A DNA stretch of 64,000 nucleotides from Salimicrobium album (lineage in GTDB: Bacteria; Bacillota; Bacilli; Bacillales; Halobacillaceae), in contig NZ_FNOS01000005.1 of assembly GCF_900107115.1 (NCBI RefSeq), positions 186,001 to 250,000 of the forward strand, read 5' to 3'. Under the pieces are notes generated by a model, which was given only the letters and a program-made list of their open reading frames with translations, was not told the DNA's origin and did no database searches. Below, one piece after another: positions 34,044 through 42,544 of this stretch (positions are counted from its first letter, which is position 1; the number at the start of each line of letters is the position of its first letter). Made by a program: the position numbers and the translations under genes.

Positions 34044-35540
34044 ATGAAAAAATTGACAGAAGTTTTTTGGATAACATTAGCCATTACTATCGCAGCTTCC
34101 GTATGGGGAATTTTCGCTCCGGGTAACTTTGAAGCGACTACCGGAACTATAATGAGCTACATATCATCGAATTTCGGCTGGTATTACTTGCTCATAGTTA
34201 CGTTTTTCGTAGTTTTCTGTATTTATCTCATTTTCAGTCCTTACGGAAAGATAAGGCTTGGGAGCGCTGAAGACCGGCCTGACTATAGTTATCCGACGTG
34301 GTTTTCCATGCTGTTCAGCGCGGGTATGGGAATCGGTCTTGTATTCTACGGGGCAGCATCCCCGGTATCACATTACATAAACACACCCCCACTGGCAGAA
34401 CCCGGCACGAGGGAAGCGCTTCGTGACGCTATGCGCCTTTCTTTTTTTCATTACGGAGTGCATGCCTGGGGGATATATGCGATAGTGGCTCTTGTACTTG
34501 CGTACTTTAAATTCCGTCACGGGAAGCCCGGTCTCATCAGTGCCACTCTGGAACCGATATTCGGTGATAAAATGTACGGTCCCTGGGGGAAAGCGATTGA
34601 TGTTGTTGCCGTTTTTGCAACGATAGTAGGGGTTGCCACGACGCTCGGTTTCGGCGCTGCCCAAATCAACGGGGGTCTTACATATCTTCTGCAGTGGGAC
34701 GAAAGCTTTTCCCTGCAGCTGATCATTATTGCAGTGGTAACTGTCCTGTTCATGATTTCCGCCTATACCGGGCTCAGCAAGGGGATTAAGCTTTTAAGTA
34801 ATGCCAACATGGTGCTGGCTGCTCTGCTCTTCGGCATCATGATTATAGTGGGGCCCACCGTTTACATTGCAAATACATTCATCGATTCTCTGGGAGCATA
34901 TATACAGAATTTCGCTTACGAAAGCCTGCGTCTGGCTCCGAACAGTGAAGAGGAGCGCGCCTGGGTCATGGACTGGACCGTCTTCTTCTGGGCGTGGTGG
35001 ATAGCTTGGGCGCCTTTTGTCGGTATATTCATTGCCCGGGTCTCCAAGGGACGTACCATCCGCGAATTTTTGAGCGGTGTGCTCCTCATCCCTTCCCTTG
35101 TAAGCTTTTTGTGGTTTACGGTATTCGGAGCTACAGGGATCCAGACTCAGCAGAACGGTTCCGAAGTAGCAAGCCTTGCAGATACTCAGGTTCTTTTCGG
35201 AGTATTCAATGAGTTTCCGCTGGGGATCGTTATGTCTATCATCGCTATGCTTTTAATCGGTACTTTCTTTATCACTTCTGCAGATTCGGCAACTTTCGTG
35301 CTTGGTATGCAGACGACCAATGGCTCACTGAACCCTCCGAAGACGGTTAAGTTCGCCTGGGGAATCGCCCAGTCGACCGTTGCAGCTGTACTGCTTTATA
35401 CAGGGGGACTGCAGGCATTACAAAATGCCCTTATTATAGCCGCTCTTCCGTTTTCCGTGATTATGCTTCTGATGGTTTACGCTTTTTATAAAGCAATTAG
35501 GGCAGACAGGGAAAAAATAAAGCAGGATTTACAGAAGTAG
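34044..35540 (+). CDS. BCCT-family transporter (betaine/carnitine/choline type)
   Basis: 498 aa, twelve-helix BCCT carrier. The glycine stretch of helix 3 is canonical (SAGMGIGLVFYGAASPVSHY, about 93-112), and the signature region reads DWTVFFWAWWIAWAPFVGIF (about 312-331) with the Trp residues that form the trimethylammonium-binding box. It is therefore likely a Na+-coupled betaine or related osmolyte importer of the OpuD/BetP kind. ATG at 34044 is chosen because AAAGGAGG stands 5-6 bases before it. A second BCCT gene follows 91 bases later with no terminator visible in between. Confidence 0.92.
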   Translation: MKKLTEVFWITLAITIAASVWGIFAPGNFEATTGTIMSYISSNFGWYYLLIVTFFVVFCIYLIFSPYGKIRLGSAEDRPDYSYPTWFSMLFSAGMGIGLVFYGAASPVSHYINTPPLAEPGTREALRDAMRLSFFHYGVHAWGIYAIVALVLAYFKFRHGKPGLISATLEPIFGDKMYGPWGKAIDVVAVFATIVGVATTLGFGAAQINGGLTYLLQWDESFSLQLIIIAVVTVLFMISAYTGLSKGIKLLSNANMVLAALLFGIMIIVGPTVYIANTFIDSLGAYIQNFAYESLRLAPNSEEERAWVMDWTVFFWAWWIAWAPFVGIFIARVSKGRTIREFLSGVLLIPSLVSFLWFTVFGATGIQTQQNGSEVASLADTQVLFGVFNEFPLGIVMSIIAMLLIGTFFITSADSATFVLGMQTTNGSLNPPKTVKFAWGIAQSTVAAVLLYTGGLQALQNALIIAALPFSVIMLLMVYAFYKAIRADREKIKQDLQK

Positions 35541-35631
35541 GAGATACTTCGATTTTTCCGCTTTACACGTAATTAAGGTAGTGGTAGCATATTTAATTGT
35601 GTAAAAAAATAAACCTCAAAAGGAGTTTGTT

Positions 35632-37158
35632 ATGCTACAGAATAAACAGGGTCGCGTTGACTGGCCCGTATTTGGTATAAGCGGAGGGGCACTCCTCTTA
35701 TTCGTGATATTTGCAATTATCGATATTAACAGTGTGACCGAATTTGTAAACACAGGATTCGCTTGGGCTGCTAAATATTTTGGTGCTTTTTGGCAGTTTC
35801 TTATGCTTGCTACATTTATAGTCGGGCTGTACCTTGCGCTTTCCAAATATGGAAACGTGAAAATGGGGAACCTTGATGAACCTGAATTAGGTTTGTACAA
35901 ATGGTTATCCATTATTATGGCGACTCTTCTCGCCGGAGGTGGCGTATTCTGGGCGGCTGCCGAACCGATTACCCACTTTTTGACTGTCCCGCCTTCCCAG
36001 GGGGATCTTGATGCAGGTACGAGGGAAGCAATCGCTCCGGCTCTGGCTCAGAGTTTCATGCACTGGGGCTTTCTGGCATGGGCGATCCTCGGTACGGTAA
36101 GTGCAGTAGTGATGATGTATGGTCATTATCAGAAAGGTATGCCTCTTAAACCGCGGACGCTTCTCTATCCGATTTTCGGGGAAAAAATACGTACAGGGTG
36201 GTTCGCGACGATTGTAGATGCTTTCTCCATTATTGCAGTTGCAGCAGGTACGATCGGTCCGATCGGCTTCCTCGGAACACAGGCAAGCTATGGTCTGCAG
36301 ACTATATTCAATATACCGAACAACTTCTATTCGCAGCTCGGAGTTATTGGTGCCGTAGTTCTCATCTCTACCATTTCAGCCGTCACCGGACTGTATAAAG
36401 GTATTCAGAAGCTTAGTAACTTTAACGTTCGACTGGCTATTGGACTGATATTTTTTGTTCTTATTTTCGGTCCCGGTCTGTTTATCATCAACCAGTATGT
36501 AGCAGGGTTCGGTCACTATCTTCAGCAATTCCTGGAGATGTCGACCTACCGTGATGATAGAGGATGGCTCGGTGCGTGGACTGTGTTCTTCTGGGGATGG
36601 TTCATCGGTTATGGCCCGATGATGGCGATTCTGGTCAGCCGTATTTCAAGAGGACGGTCCATCCGCCAGATCATTTTGTCCATATCTGTGCTGGCTCCGG
36701 TCATATCCGCTTTCTGGTTCACAGTACTCGGAGGTTCCGGGATCCACTTTGAACTGGAAAACCCGGGTGTTATTTCCGGTCCTCTCGCAGAAGCAGGTAA
36801 CGCGGCAGCGATGTTTGCTATCACGGAACAGTTTCCGCTGGCAGTCATCATATCACCGCTGTTTCTCATACTGACTATTCTGTTTGTTGTTACGACGAGT
36901 GACTCGATGTCGTATACAATTGCGATGGCTGTGACCGGTGAAGGAGATCCGAAGCCATGGGTGCGCATATTCTGGTCTCTCCTCATGGGAACTGTTGCAG
37001 CAATACTCCTTATCATCGGTAACGGCGGAGTAGGAGCACTGCAGAACTTCATCGTAGTTACCGCAGTACCCGTTTCGTTCCTTCTGCTTCCTATGATTTG
37101 GCTTGCCCCGCGTGTAGCGAAGGAAATGGCTATCAATCAGGGAATTATGAAAAAGTGA
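35632..37158 (+). CDS. BCCT-family transporter with divergent signature
   Basis: 508 aa, BCCT carrier by overall pattern (AAAEPITHFLTVPP, QSFMHWGFLAWAI, WTVFFWG...). The signature that normally reads W-x-W-W-I-x-W-A-P-F-V-G reads FFWGWFIGYGPMMAILVSRI here (about 320-339), so two of the usual Trp positions are lost, and the glycine stretch is LLAGGGVFWAAAEP (about 100-113). Its substrate probably differs from classical betaine. ATG with AAAGGAGTTTG upstream. It lies directly behind the canonical BCCT gene; the two share little sequence, so this is not a recent duplication. Confidence 0.9.
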   Translation: MLQNKQGRVDWPVFGISGGALLLFVIFAIIDINSVTEFVNTGFAWAAKYFGAFWQFLMLATFIVGLYLALSKYGNVKMGNLDEPELGLYKWLSIIMATLLAGGGVFWAAAEPITHFLTVPPSQGDLDAGTREAIAPALAQSFMHWGFLAWAILGTVSAVVMMYGHYQKGMPLKPRTLLYPIFGEKIRTGWFATIVDAFSIIAVAAGTIGPIGFLGTQASYGLQTIFNIPNNFYSQLGVIGAVVLISTISAVTGLYKGIQKLSNFNVRLAIGLIFFVLIFGPGLFIINQYVAGFGHYLQQFLEMSTYRDDRGWLGAWTVFFWGWFIGYGPMMAILVSRISRGRSIRQIILSISVLAPVISAFWFTVLGGSGIHFELENPGVISGPLAEAGNAAAMFAITEQFPLAVIISPLFLILTILFVVTTSDSMSYTIAMAVTGEGDPKPWVRIFWSLLMGTVAAILLIIGNGGVGALQNFIVVTAVPVSFLLLPMIWLAPRVAKEMAINQGIMKK

Positions 37159-37165
37159 AGAATTG

Positions 37166-37204
37166 AAAAAGCGTCGACCGCGAAAGGTCGACGCTTTTAT
37201 TTTT
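37166..37204. terminator. Bidirectional terminator
   Basis: 13-bp stem AAAAGCGTCGACC/GGTCGACGCTTTT with a 6-base loop, between the second BCCT gene and the convergent P450 gene. Confidence 0.9.
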
Positions 37205-37253
37205 GTCAGTTTAAGCTGAATTGTTTAACAAACGGACAGGGCTGAGAAAAGTC

Positions 37254-38501
37254 TCATTTTTTCTTTATGCTTTTCATAATAAAGCCGTCTTTCGGTAAAG
37301 CAGGCATCTTATTCAGACTGTAACTTAAATCCTGTTTCGGAAGTTTGTAGTCCAGATGCCGGGCTATATACTGGAAACTGGCTTTCAGAATTTCAAGAGT
37401 CGACCATTCTCCGGGACAGCGGTGGTTCTTCTCGTAATCGCCGCCTCCCTGAGGAATCAGATCGAATAGTCCTCCGTTCCAATTGCGGAAGCGTTCCGGA
37501 TTGAAAGTTTCCGGCTCTTCCCAGATGCGCGGGTCGTGATTATTACCGTAAACGTCTATGAGCACGAGCTGCCCTTCGGAGAAGTTATATCCCTGCCACG
37601 CAAATTCTTTTTTCGTACGTGCCGGCAGGTAAGGAACGAATGGATAGAAGCGCCGCACTTCCTGAGCGAAATAGTACAGGTAATCTTCACTGGCGGCGAC
37701 CTTTTCTTTCTCTTCCGGAAATTCTTCCATAGCCAGGGCGCCAAAAGTGATGAATTTACTGACAGCCACCGTCGGACGCACGATGTTCAGCAATTCAATA
37801 GCGGCCATTCGTGCATCCAGGTGGTTGCCGTTGAGATCACGGTGCATCGCCATTTCAAAAATTGCAGTGCCTTCCTGAGCTTCAAGCTTACCTTCCCGGA
37901 CGTCGAGTATAAGGTTTTCAAACCACTGTTCGGAACGCTGCCGTGCTTTTCTGCTTTGAAGATGTTTAGGGCCGATAGAGCCGAACCCGTCGATCATGAG
38001 CGCGAAATCATCGGCTCTCTTTTTAACTTCTTTATCCTTAAGCGGGACGCCCGCCCATTCGCAGGAAATTTTCATTAGAAGAGTGAGCATCTCATTGTAC
38101 AAAACGACTTTCCGTTTCTTTTCCCAGAATTCTGAAGCACGTTCCCAGTACTCTGCAGTAATTTGGAAGAGTCGATCAAGCGCTTCCGGGGTCATGAGAG
38201 AAAGGAACAGCCTCTTTCTGTGTTCGAAAGGATTGCCGTCCATCGTCTGGATTCCGTTTTCCCCGAACAGGGTTTTCAGTATGAAAGCGGGCATAGCGCC
38301 GCCCCGTTTCATTTTATCGTTATCATAAAAGAGTTCTGCTCCTTTTTCGCCACCAAGGAGTGCAGCTCTTTCGCCCAGCAGTTTCGTTTCATATACGTCC
38401 AGGTGCTGTTTCTGCAGACGTTTCCGGGCGAAGTTATACCCGTCTTTTAAAATTCCGAGAGAGCGGTCCGGACCTTTGTCCTTCGCGGGGAAATAAGACA
38501 T
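37254..38501 (-). CDS. cypC: Fatty-acid peroxygenase cytochrome P450 (CYP152 type)
   Basis: 415 aa. H2O2-dependent P450 of the CYP152/CypC family that hydroxylates (or decarboxylates) fatty acids at alpha/beta carbons. The heme-binding Cys lies in GGGDYEKNHRCPGEWST (about 359-375). The I helix has NIVRPTVAVSKFITFGALAM (about 238-257): the Arg-Pro replaces the usual acid-alcohol pair and binds the substrate carboxylate, as in B. subtilis YbdT. The length matches the family (about 415-420). It needs no redox partner. ATG with GGAAGGAG upstream. Monocistronic, divergent from the CHY zinc-finger gene. Confidence 0.93.
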   Translation of the reverse strand: MSYFPAKDKGPDRSLGILKDGYNFARKRLQKQHLDVYETKLLGERAALLGGEKGAELFYDNDKMKRGGAMPAFILKTLFGENGIQTMDGNPFEHRKRLFLSLMTPEALDRLFQITAEYWERASEFWEKKRKVVLYNEMLTLLMKISCEWAGVPLKDKEVKKRADDFALMIDGFGSIGPKHLQSRKARQRSEQWFENLILDVREGKLEAQEGTAIFEMAMHRDLNGNHLDARMAAIELLNIVRPTVAVSKFITFGALAMEEFPEEKEKVAASEDYLYYFAQEVRRFYPFVPYLPARTKKEFAWQGYNFSEGQLVLIDVYGNNHDPRIWEEPETFNPERFRNWNGGLFDLIPQGGGDYEKNHRCPGEWSTLEILKASFQYIARHLDYKLPKQDLSYSLNKMPALPKDGFIMKSIKKK

Positions 38502-38594
38502 TATTTATTGCTCCTTCCTATGTACAGTATAATTTAATATTATATGTAAGCTGCGATTGTTACAATAGAAAGAAATCGAAGGGGGTCTGGACTT

Positions 38595-38903
38595 ATGGAT
38601 ATACACGGAATCCGGCTGGATGATAAAACGAGGTGTCGCCATTATCACAATTACGAAGATGTCGTTGCGATAAAATTTTACTGCTGCGGGGAATATTACG
38701 CCTGTATCAAATGTCACGAGGAAATGACTGAACATGAGGTGGAGGTCTGGCCTTCCGAACGACAGGGGGAGTCAGGTATCTACTGTGGGAACTGCAGGAA
38801 GGAGATGGCTGTGGAGGTGTATAAAGAACAGACGGAATGCCCGTATTGCGCTCATCCTTTCAATGCCGGCTGCCGTTTTCATTTTCCTTATTATTTTGAA
38901 TGA
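38595..38903 (+). CDS. CHY-type zinc-finger protein
   Basis: 102 aa. CHY zinc finger: CRHYHNYEDVVAIKFYCCGE (about 13-32) then YYACIKCHEEM, and two Cys pairs YCGNCRKE and ECPYCAHPFN followed by FHFPYYFE. The whole protein is one zinc-binding domain, as in short bacterial CHY proteins; the molecular role is unknown. ATG with GAAGGGGGTCT upstream. It is divergent from cypC with a gap of 93 bases. Confidence 0.88.
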   Translation: MDIHGIRLDDKTRCRHYHNYEDVVAIKFYCCGEYYACIKCHEEMTEHEVEVWPSERQGESGIYCGNCRKEMAVEVYKEQTECPYCAHPFNAGCRFHFPYYFE

Positions 38904-38923
38904 TTCCCGTTGGTAAAAAGTTC

Positions 38924-38952
38924 TTGACGTTAAGGTAATCACCGACGATAAT
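38924..38952 (+). promoter_or_regulatory. Promoter of the CPA2 antiporter gene
   Basis: -35 TTGACG (38924-38929), 17-bp spacer, -10 GATAAT (38947-38952). Confidence 0.75.
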
Positions 38953-38995
38953 AGGAGGGCTTTCTGTGTAATATAGAAGAAAGGGGCAGTTTTTT

Positions 38996-40834
38996 ATGGA
39001 AGATCACATTTCTGTTACCTCACTGATTGTCGTCCTCGTAGCTGCTTTTTTAACTCCGATTTTACTTAAAAGGTTCCACCTCCATTTTCTGCCGGTCGTA
39101 GTGGCGGAAATTATTGTGGGACTCATCATCGGACAAAGCGGCTTCAATCTGATAGAACCGAACGAATGGCTGGATATACTATCCACGCTCGGATTTATAT
39201 TCCTGATGTTTCTGAGCGGTCTGGAAATAGACTTTTCCATTTTTAAATCGGGAAAAAGGAAAAAACTGATGAACGGTAAGCCGGAACCCCACCGTTTCGG
39301 CGTGGCTGTCATTATATTCATATTTATTCTGGTTTTATCTTACCTTATTTCTCTTGCTCTTTCCCTGGCAGGTCTTGTAGAAAATGCTTTCTTTATGACG
39401 CTCGTCATTTCCACTATATCTCTCGGCATTGTAGTGCCTACGCTGAAAGAATCAGAGCTCATGAGATCTACAATCGGTCAGATTATACTGCTTGTAGCTG
39501 TAATTGCTGATCTTGTCACGATGATTCTTTTGGCAGTTTTCGTATCCTTCTATGAAAAGGGTGGAAACATGTGGCTGCTGCTCCTGCTTTTTGTGGCAGG
39601 CATCGGCCTTTATTTCCTGGGCAAATTCTTCAAGAATCAGACATTTTTCGAGACTCTTTCGACGGGTACGGTTCAAATTGGAATGAGAGCTGTCTTTACT
39701 CTGATAATGATCCTTGTCGGACTTTCCGAGTCTCTTGGAGCAGAAAACATTCTGGGCGCTTTTCTGGCCGGGGTCCTTGTTTCCCTGCTTTCGCCTAATA
39801 AAGAAATGGTCCAGCAGCTTGATTCCTTCGGATACGGTTTTCTAATTCCTATTTTCTTCGTAATGATTGGAGTGGAACTGGACATCTGGGGTCTTTTCAG
39901 TAATCCATCCGTCGTCCTGCTTATTCCGCTGCTGTTCCTCGGTCTCCTGCTATCCAAGCTCATCCCGGTGGTTGTGCTGAAGAAATGGTACGACTGGCGG
40001 ACGGTGGCAGGCTCCGGATTCCTGCTTACTTCCACCCTGTCGCTCGTAATAGCAGCTGCAAAAATAGGAGAAAGGATAGGGGTGATTGACGGGGAGATGG
40101 CTTCTTCCTTAATATTGCTTGCCATTATAGCCTGTATTTTCACTCCTGTGCTTTTTAAGCAATTCTTTCCGATTGCCCAAAATGCAGAAGAGAAGAAGCG
40201 TTTGAAAATCATCGGTGCCAATCAGATCACCATGCCTTTAACGAAAGAATTTGCAGAAGAGGGATATGAGGTCTACCTTTATCACGCTCGTCCCAATCAC
40301 AGTGGGGAACTTCCGGGATCGCCTGATTTTACTGTGGAAAAACTGGAAAGTTATGCGATAGAGGAACTTCAGAGCCACGGCGTATTTGATTCGGAAGTAC
40401 TCGTAATCTCCACAAATGATGATGAACTGAATACGAATATTGCGCTCGAGGCTGCGGATTCGGAAATCGAGAATATCATCACTAAAGTGGAAGCGCCGAC
40501 CAATCAGGCTATGCTGAAAGAGAAAGGGATAAACGTGTTTTCTACTATCTTTTCTTCCCGGGCAATGATGAAAGCGATGATCGCCTCTCCGTACATCGCT
40601 GATATTTTCGCGACAAGAGAAGAAGGACTGATGGAAGTACCGCTTACAAATCAGGAGTTTCATGGTATGAAGCTTCGGGACTTCCCATTCTTCGGTGATA
40701 CGATCATCGTAAGAATTTACCGGGGTAACGAATCGATTATTCCTCATGGGGACACGGAATTACAGCTCGAAGACCGGCTGATTGTGACAGGAAACCATGA
40801 AAATATAAGTGAGCTTGAGTACCTTCTCGAGTGA
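38996..40834 (+). CDS. CPA2-family cation:proton antiporter with RCK domains
   Basis: 612 aa. N-terminal membrane domain of about 12 helices (1-390), with the antiporter core motifs ADLVTMILLAVF (about 165-176) and GAENILGAFLAGVLVSLLSP (about 249-268). It is followed by a TrkA-N-like RCK domain (about 400-520) and a TrkA-C domain (about 530-612, ending LEDRLIVTGNHENI). It exchanges K+ or Na+ for H+, as KefB/KefC and YhaU/KhtU relatives do. The RCK nucleotide loop is degenerate (IIGANQITMPLTKEF, lacking GxGxxG). ATG with AAGGGG 9 bases upstream. It ends at its own terminator. Confidence 0.9.
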   Translation: MEDHISVTSLIVVLVAAFLTPILLKRFHLHFLPVVVAEIIVGLIIGQSGFNLIEPNEWLDILSTLGFIFLMFLSGLEIDFSIFKSGKRKKLMNGKPEPHRFGVAVIIFIFILVLSYLISLALSLAGLVENAFFMTLVISTISLGIVVPTLKESELMRSTIGQIILLVAVIADLVTMILLAVFVSFYEKGGNMWLLLLLFVAGIGLYFLGKFFKNQTFFETLSTGTVQIGMRAVFTLIMILVGLSESLGAENILGAFLAGVLVSLLSPNKEMVQQLDSFGYGFLIPIFFVMIGVELDIWGLFSNPSVVLLIPLLFLGLLLSKLIPVVVLKKWYDWRTVAGSGFLLTSTLSLVIAAAKIGERIGVIDGEMASSLILLAIIACIFTPVLFKQFFPIAQNAEEKKRLKIIGANQITMPLTKEFAEEGYEVYLYHARPNHSGELPGSPDFTVEKLESYAIEELQSHGVFDSEVLVISTNDDELNTNIALEAADSEIENIITKVEAPTNQAMLKEKGINVFSTIFSSRAMMKAMIASPYIADIFATREEGLMEVPLTNQEFHGMKLRDFPFFGDTIIVRIYRGNESIIPHGDTELQLEDRLIVTGNHENISELEYLLE

Positions 40835-40858
40835 CATCGGTCTTAACGCAGAATGGTT

Positions 40859-40898
40859 CACGAAAGGATCCGGACATTGATGTCCGGATCCTTTCTTA
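40859..40898 (+). terminator. Terminator of the antiporter gene
   Basis: 16-bp stem GAAAGGATCCGGACAT/ATGTCCGGATCCTTTC with a 2-base loop and a short T-containing tail. Confidence 0.85.
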
Positions 40899-40921
40899 TA
40901 TACGAAAAAAGGAGGGGGAAT

Positions 40922-40963
40922 ATGCGAAAAGTAAGTAGTATTTCTTCAGGAGTAGTGACATAA
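40922..40963 (+). CDS. Possible 13-codon leader peptide before capA
   Basis: A mini-ORF MRKVSSISSGVVT with strong AAAGGAGGGGG 3-8 bases upstream, ending in TAATAA 35 bases before the capA-like start. The Shine-Dalgarno sequence is among the best in the window. It could be a leader peptide or simple chance; there is no evidence beyond the start and ribosome site. Confidence 0.35.
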   Translation: MRKVSSISSGVVT

Positions 40964-40997
40964 TAAAAACAAATATAAAAAAGGAGCACAATACTGT

Positions 40998-42170
40998 ATG
41001 GCGAAGCTGTTGGTTACATTGACTATGATTATGATACTTGTTTTTGGCTCAGTTTTGTTCTTTGTTATATACGAGTCCGCTCCTGAGGATATTAAAGCCG
41101 GAGATCTGGAAAAGAACGCAGCAGATGCGGGGAAAGATAGAAAGAAGAATGATGAGAATAAGACAGAAGGTAACAGTGCAGAGGAAACGAAAGAAAATGT
41201 GGGGAGAGAGTCTGTGAAAGACGGAACTTTCAATGAGGAAGTGGATCTTACTTTCACCGGAGACGTGCTTTTTGAAAAGTCTACGAAACAGACGGTCGCG
41301 GACGAGGGGTATGCTTACCCTTTCCACTACGTAAATGAAGAGTTTCAGAGTGACGATATTACTTTCGTTAACCTGGAAACCCCTATTACGACCAGAGGAG
41401 TGCGGGAAGATAAGATATACAATTTCCGTTCGGAGGACAAAGCACTCGACGGTCTGAAGAAGGCGGGAATCGACGCTGTATCACTGGCTAATAATCACAC
41501 TCTGGATTACGGTATCACCGGTCTTGAAGACACCTTGCACGCATTGGAAAAAAGAGAGATTCCTTTTATCGGTGCGGGCCGTAACAAAGAAGAAGCCTAT
41601 CGTGGATGGAAAACAGAGAAGGAGGGGAGGAGCATCCACTTTCTGGCTTTCTCCGCAGTTTTACCCAAAGTGAGCTGGTATGCAGAAGAGGACCGCCCGG
41701 GTATTGCAAGCGGTTATCAGGTGGAAAGAATGGAAAGAATAATTAAAAAAGCAGAAGCTTCGAGTGACCACGTCATTGTGCAGATGCATTGGGGAGATGA
41801 ACGTCAGACCCAATTCCAGCCCGGAGAACAGCAGATTGCACATCGTCTTATAGATGCGGGAGCGGATGTGATCGTCGGGCATCACCCTCACGTTCTGCAA
41901 GGGTTCGAATATTATAAAGATGGTTTTATCGCCTATTCCTTAGGAAACTTTCTTTTCCCGGATTACGTGGACGGGGAAACAGCTTATACCGGGTATTTGA
42001 AAGTCCGGCTGAAAGAGGATGAGATCCACCCTTCTTTCATACCGATGCAGATCCGTAACGACCGGATCATGCCGGCTCCTGACGAGAAGGAAGCCCTTCA
42101 GCGCATGGAAGAACGTTCCGCCAACATCACTTTTGAGCAGAATAAAATAGTAAAGACGAGCCAACCATGA
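40998..42170 (+). CDS. CapA-family (poly-gamma-glutamate type) metallophosphatase-fold protein
   Basis: 390 aa. One N-terminal transmembrane anchor (about 1-25), a charged linker rich in Lys/Glu (about 30-78), then a CapA/PgsA domain with calcineurin-like fold: LTFTGDVLFEKS (about 84-95), FVNLETPI, SLANNHTLDYG (about 160-170), MHWGDE, IVGHHPHVLQGFEYY (about 293-307) and AYSLGNFLFP (about 313-322). All the metal-ligand positions appear kept. In Bacillus, the homologue helps make or export poly-gamma-glutamate, but no capB/capC partner is near. ATG with AAAGGAGCACAATACTGT upstream (long spacing). Confidence 0.88.
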   Translation: MAKLLVTLTMIMILVFGSVLFFVIYESAPEDIKAGDLEKNAADAGKDRKKNDENKTEGNSAEETKENVGRESVKDGTFNEEVDLTFTGDVLFEKSTKQTVADEGYAYPFHYVNEEFQSDDITFVNLETPITTRGVREDKIYNFRSEDKALDGLKKAGIDAVSLANNHTLDYGITGLEDTLHALEKREIPFIGAGRNKEEAYRGWKTEKEGRSIHFLAFSAVLPKVSWYAEEDRPGIASGYQVERMERIIKKAEASSDHVIVQMHWGDERQTQFQPGEQQIAHRLIDAGADVIVGHHPHVLQGFEYYKDGFIAYSLGNFLFPDYVDGETAYTGYLKVRLKEDEIHPSFIPMQIRNDRIMPAPDEKEALQRMEERSANITFEQNKIVKTSQP

Positions 42171-42230
42171 TTCTGCTATGTTATAATTATAAAAAGAGAT
42201 ATACATTTATCCATTAAGGAGTGGATTTCC

Positions 42231-42461
42231 ATGTACCGTACAATTGAAGAGACGGCCCGGTATCTGGAGCTTCCGGAAGATTATGTATATTCATGCATTG
42301 TATCAGGAAAGATAAGGGCAGTCCATGACGGGGAACAGTTCCTTGTTAATGCGGATCAGTTCAATCTGTACTGGGAGCAACTGGAGCAATATCAGCAGCA
42401 GATTCAGCAGTTTCTGAGCGAACCTGTTCCTGCAGACCCTGTCATAAAGGACGAAGATTAA
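42231..42461 (+). CDS. Small excisionase/MerR-like helix-turn-helix protein
   Basis: 76 aa. N-terminal HTH_17-type fold TIEETARYLELPEDYVYSCI (about 3-22), VSGKIRAVHDGEQFLVN, then an acidic Gln-rich C-terminal helix (WEQLEQYQQQIQQFLSE). It resembles excisionase-family DNA-binding proteins, but no integrase or other phage gene is nearby, so it is likely a housekeeping or local regulator. ATG with AAGGAG upstream; extended -10 TGTTATAAT (TATAAT at 42182-42187). Single gene with its own terminator. Confidence 0.8.
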   Translation: MYRTIEETARYLELPEDYVYSCIVSGKIRAVHDGEQFLVNADQFNLYWEQLEQYQQQIQQFLSEPVPADPVIKDED

Positions 42462-42463
42462 TC

Positions 42464-42494
42464 GCACAAGCCTCCGCGGCTTGTGCTTTTTTTT
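42464..42494 (+). terminator. Terminator of the HTH gene
   Basis: Stem GCACAAGCC/GGCTTGTGC with a 5-base loop followed by TTTTTTTT. Confidence 0.93.
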
Positions 42495-42544
42495 AGATGA
42501 TTGTATCCTTGGAGAGACGTCACACATTCAAAGGAGGATTCAGT

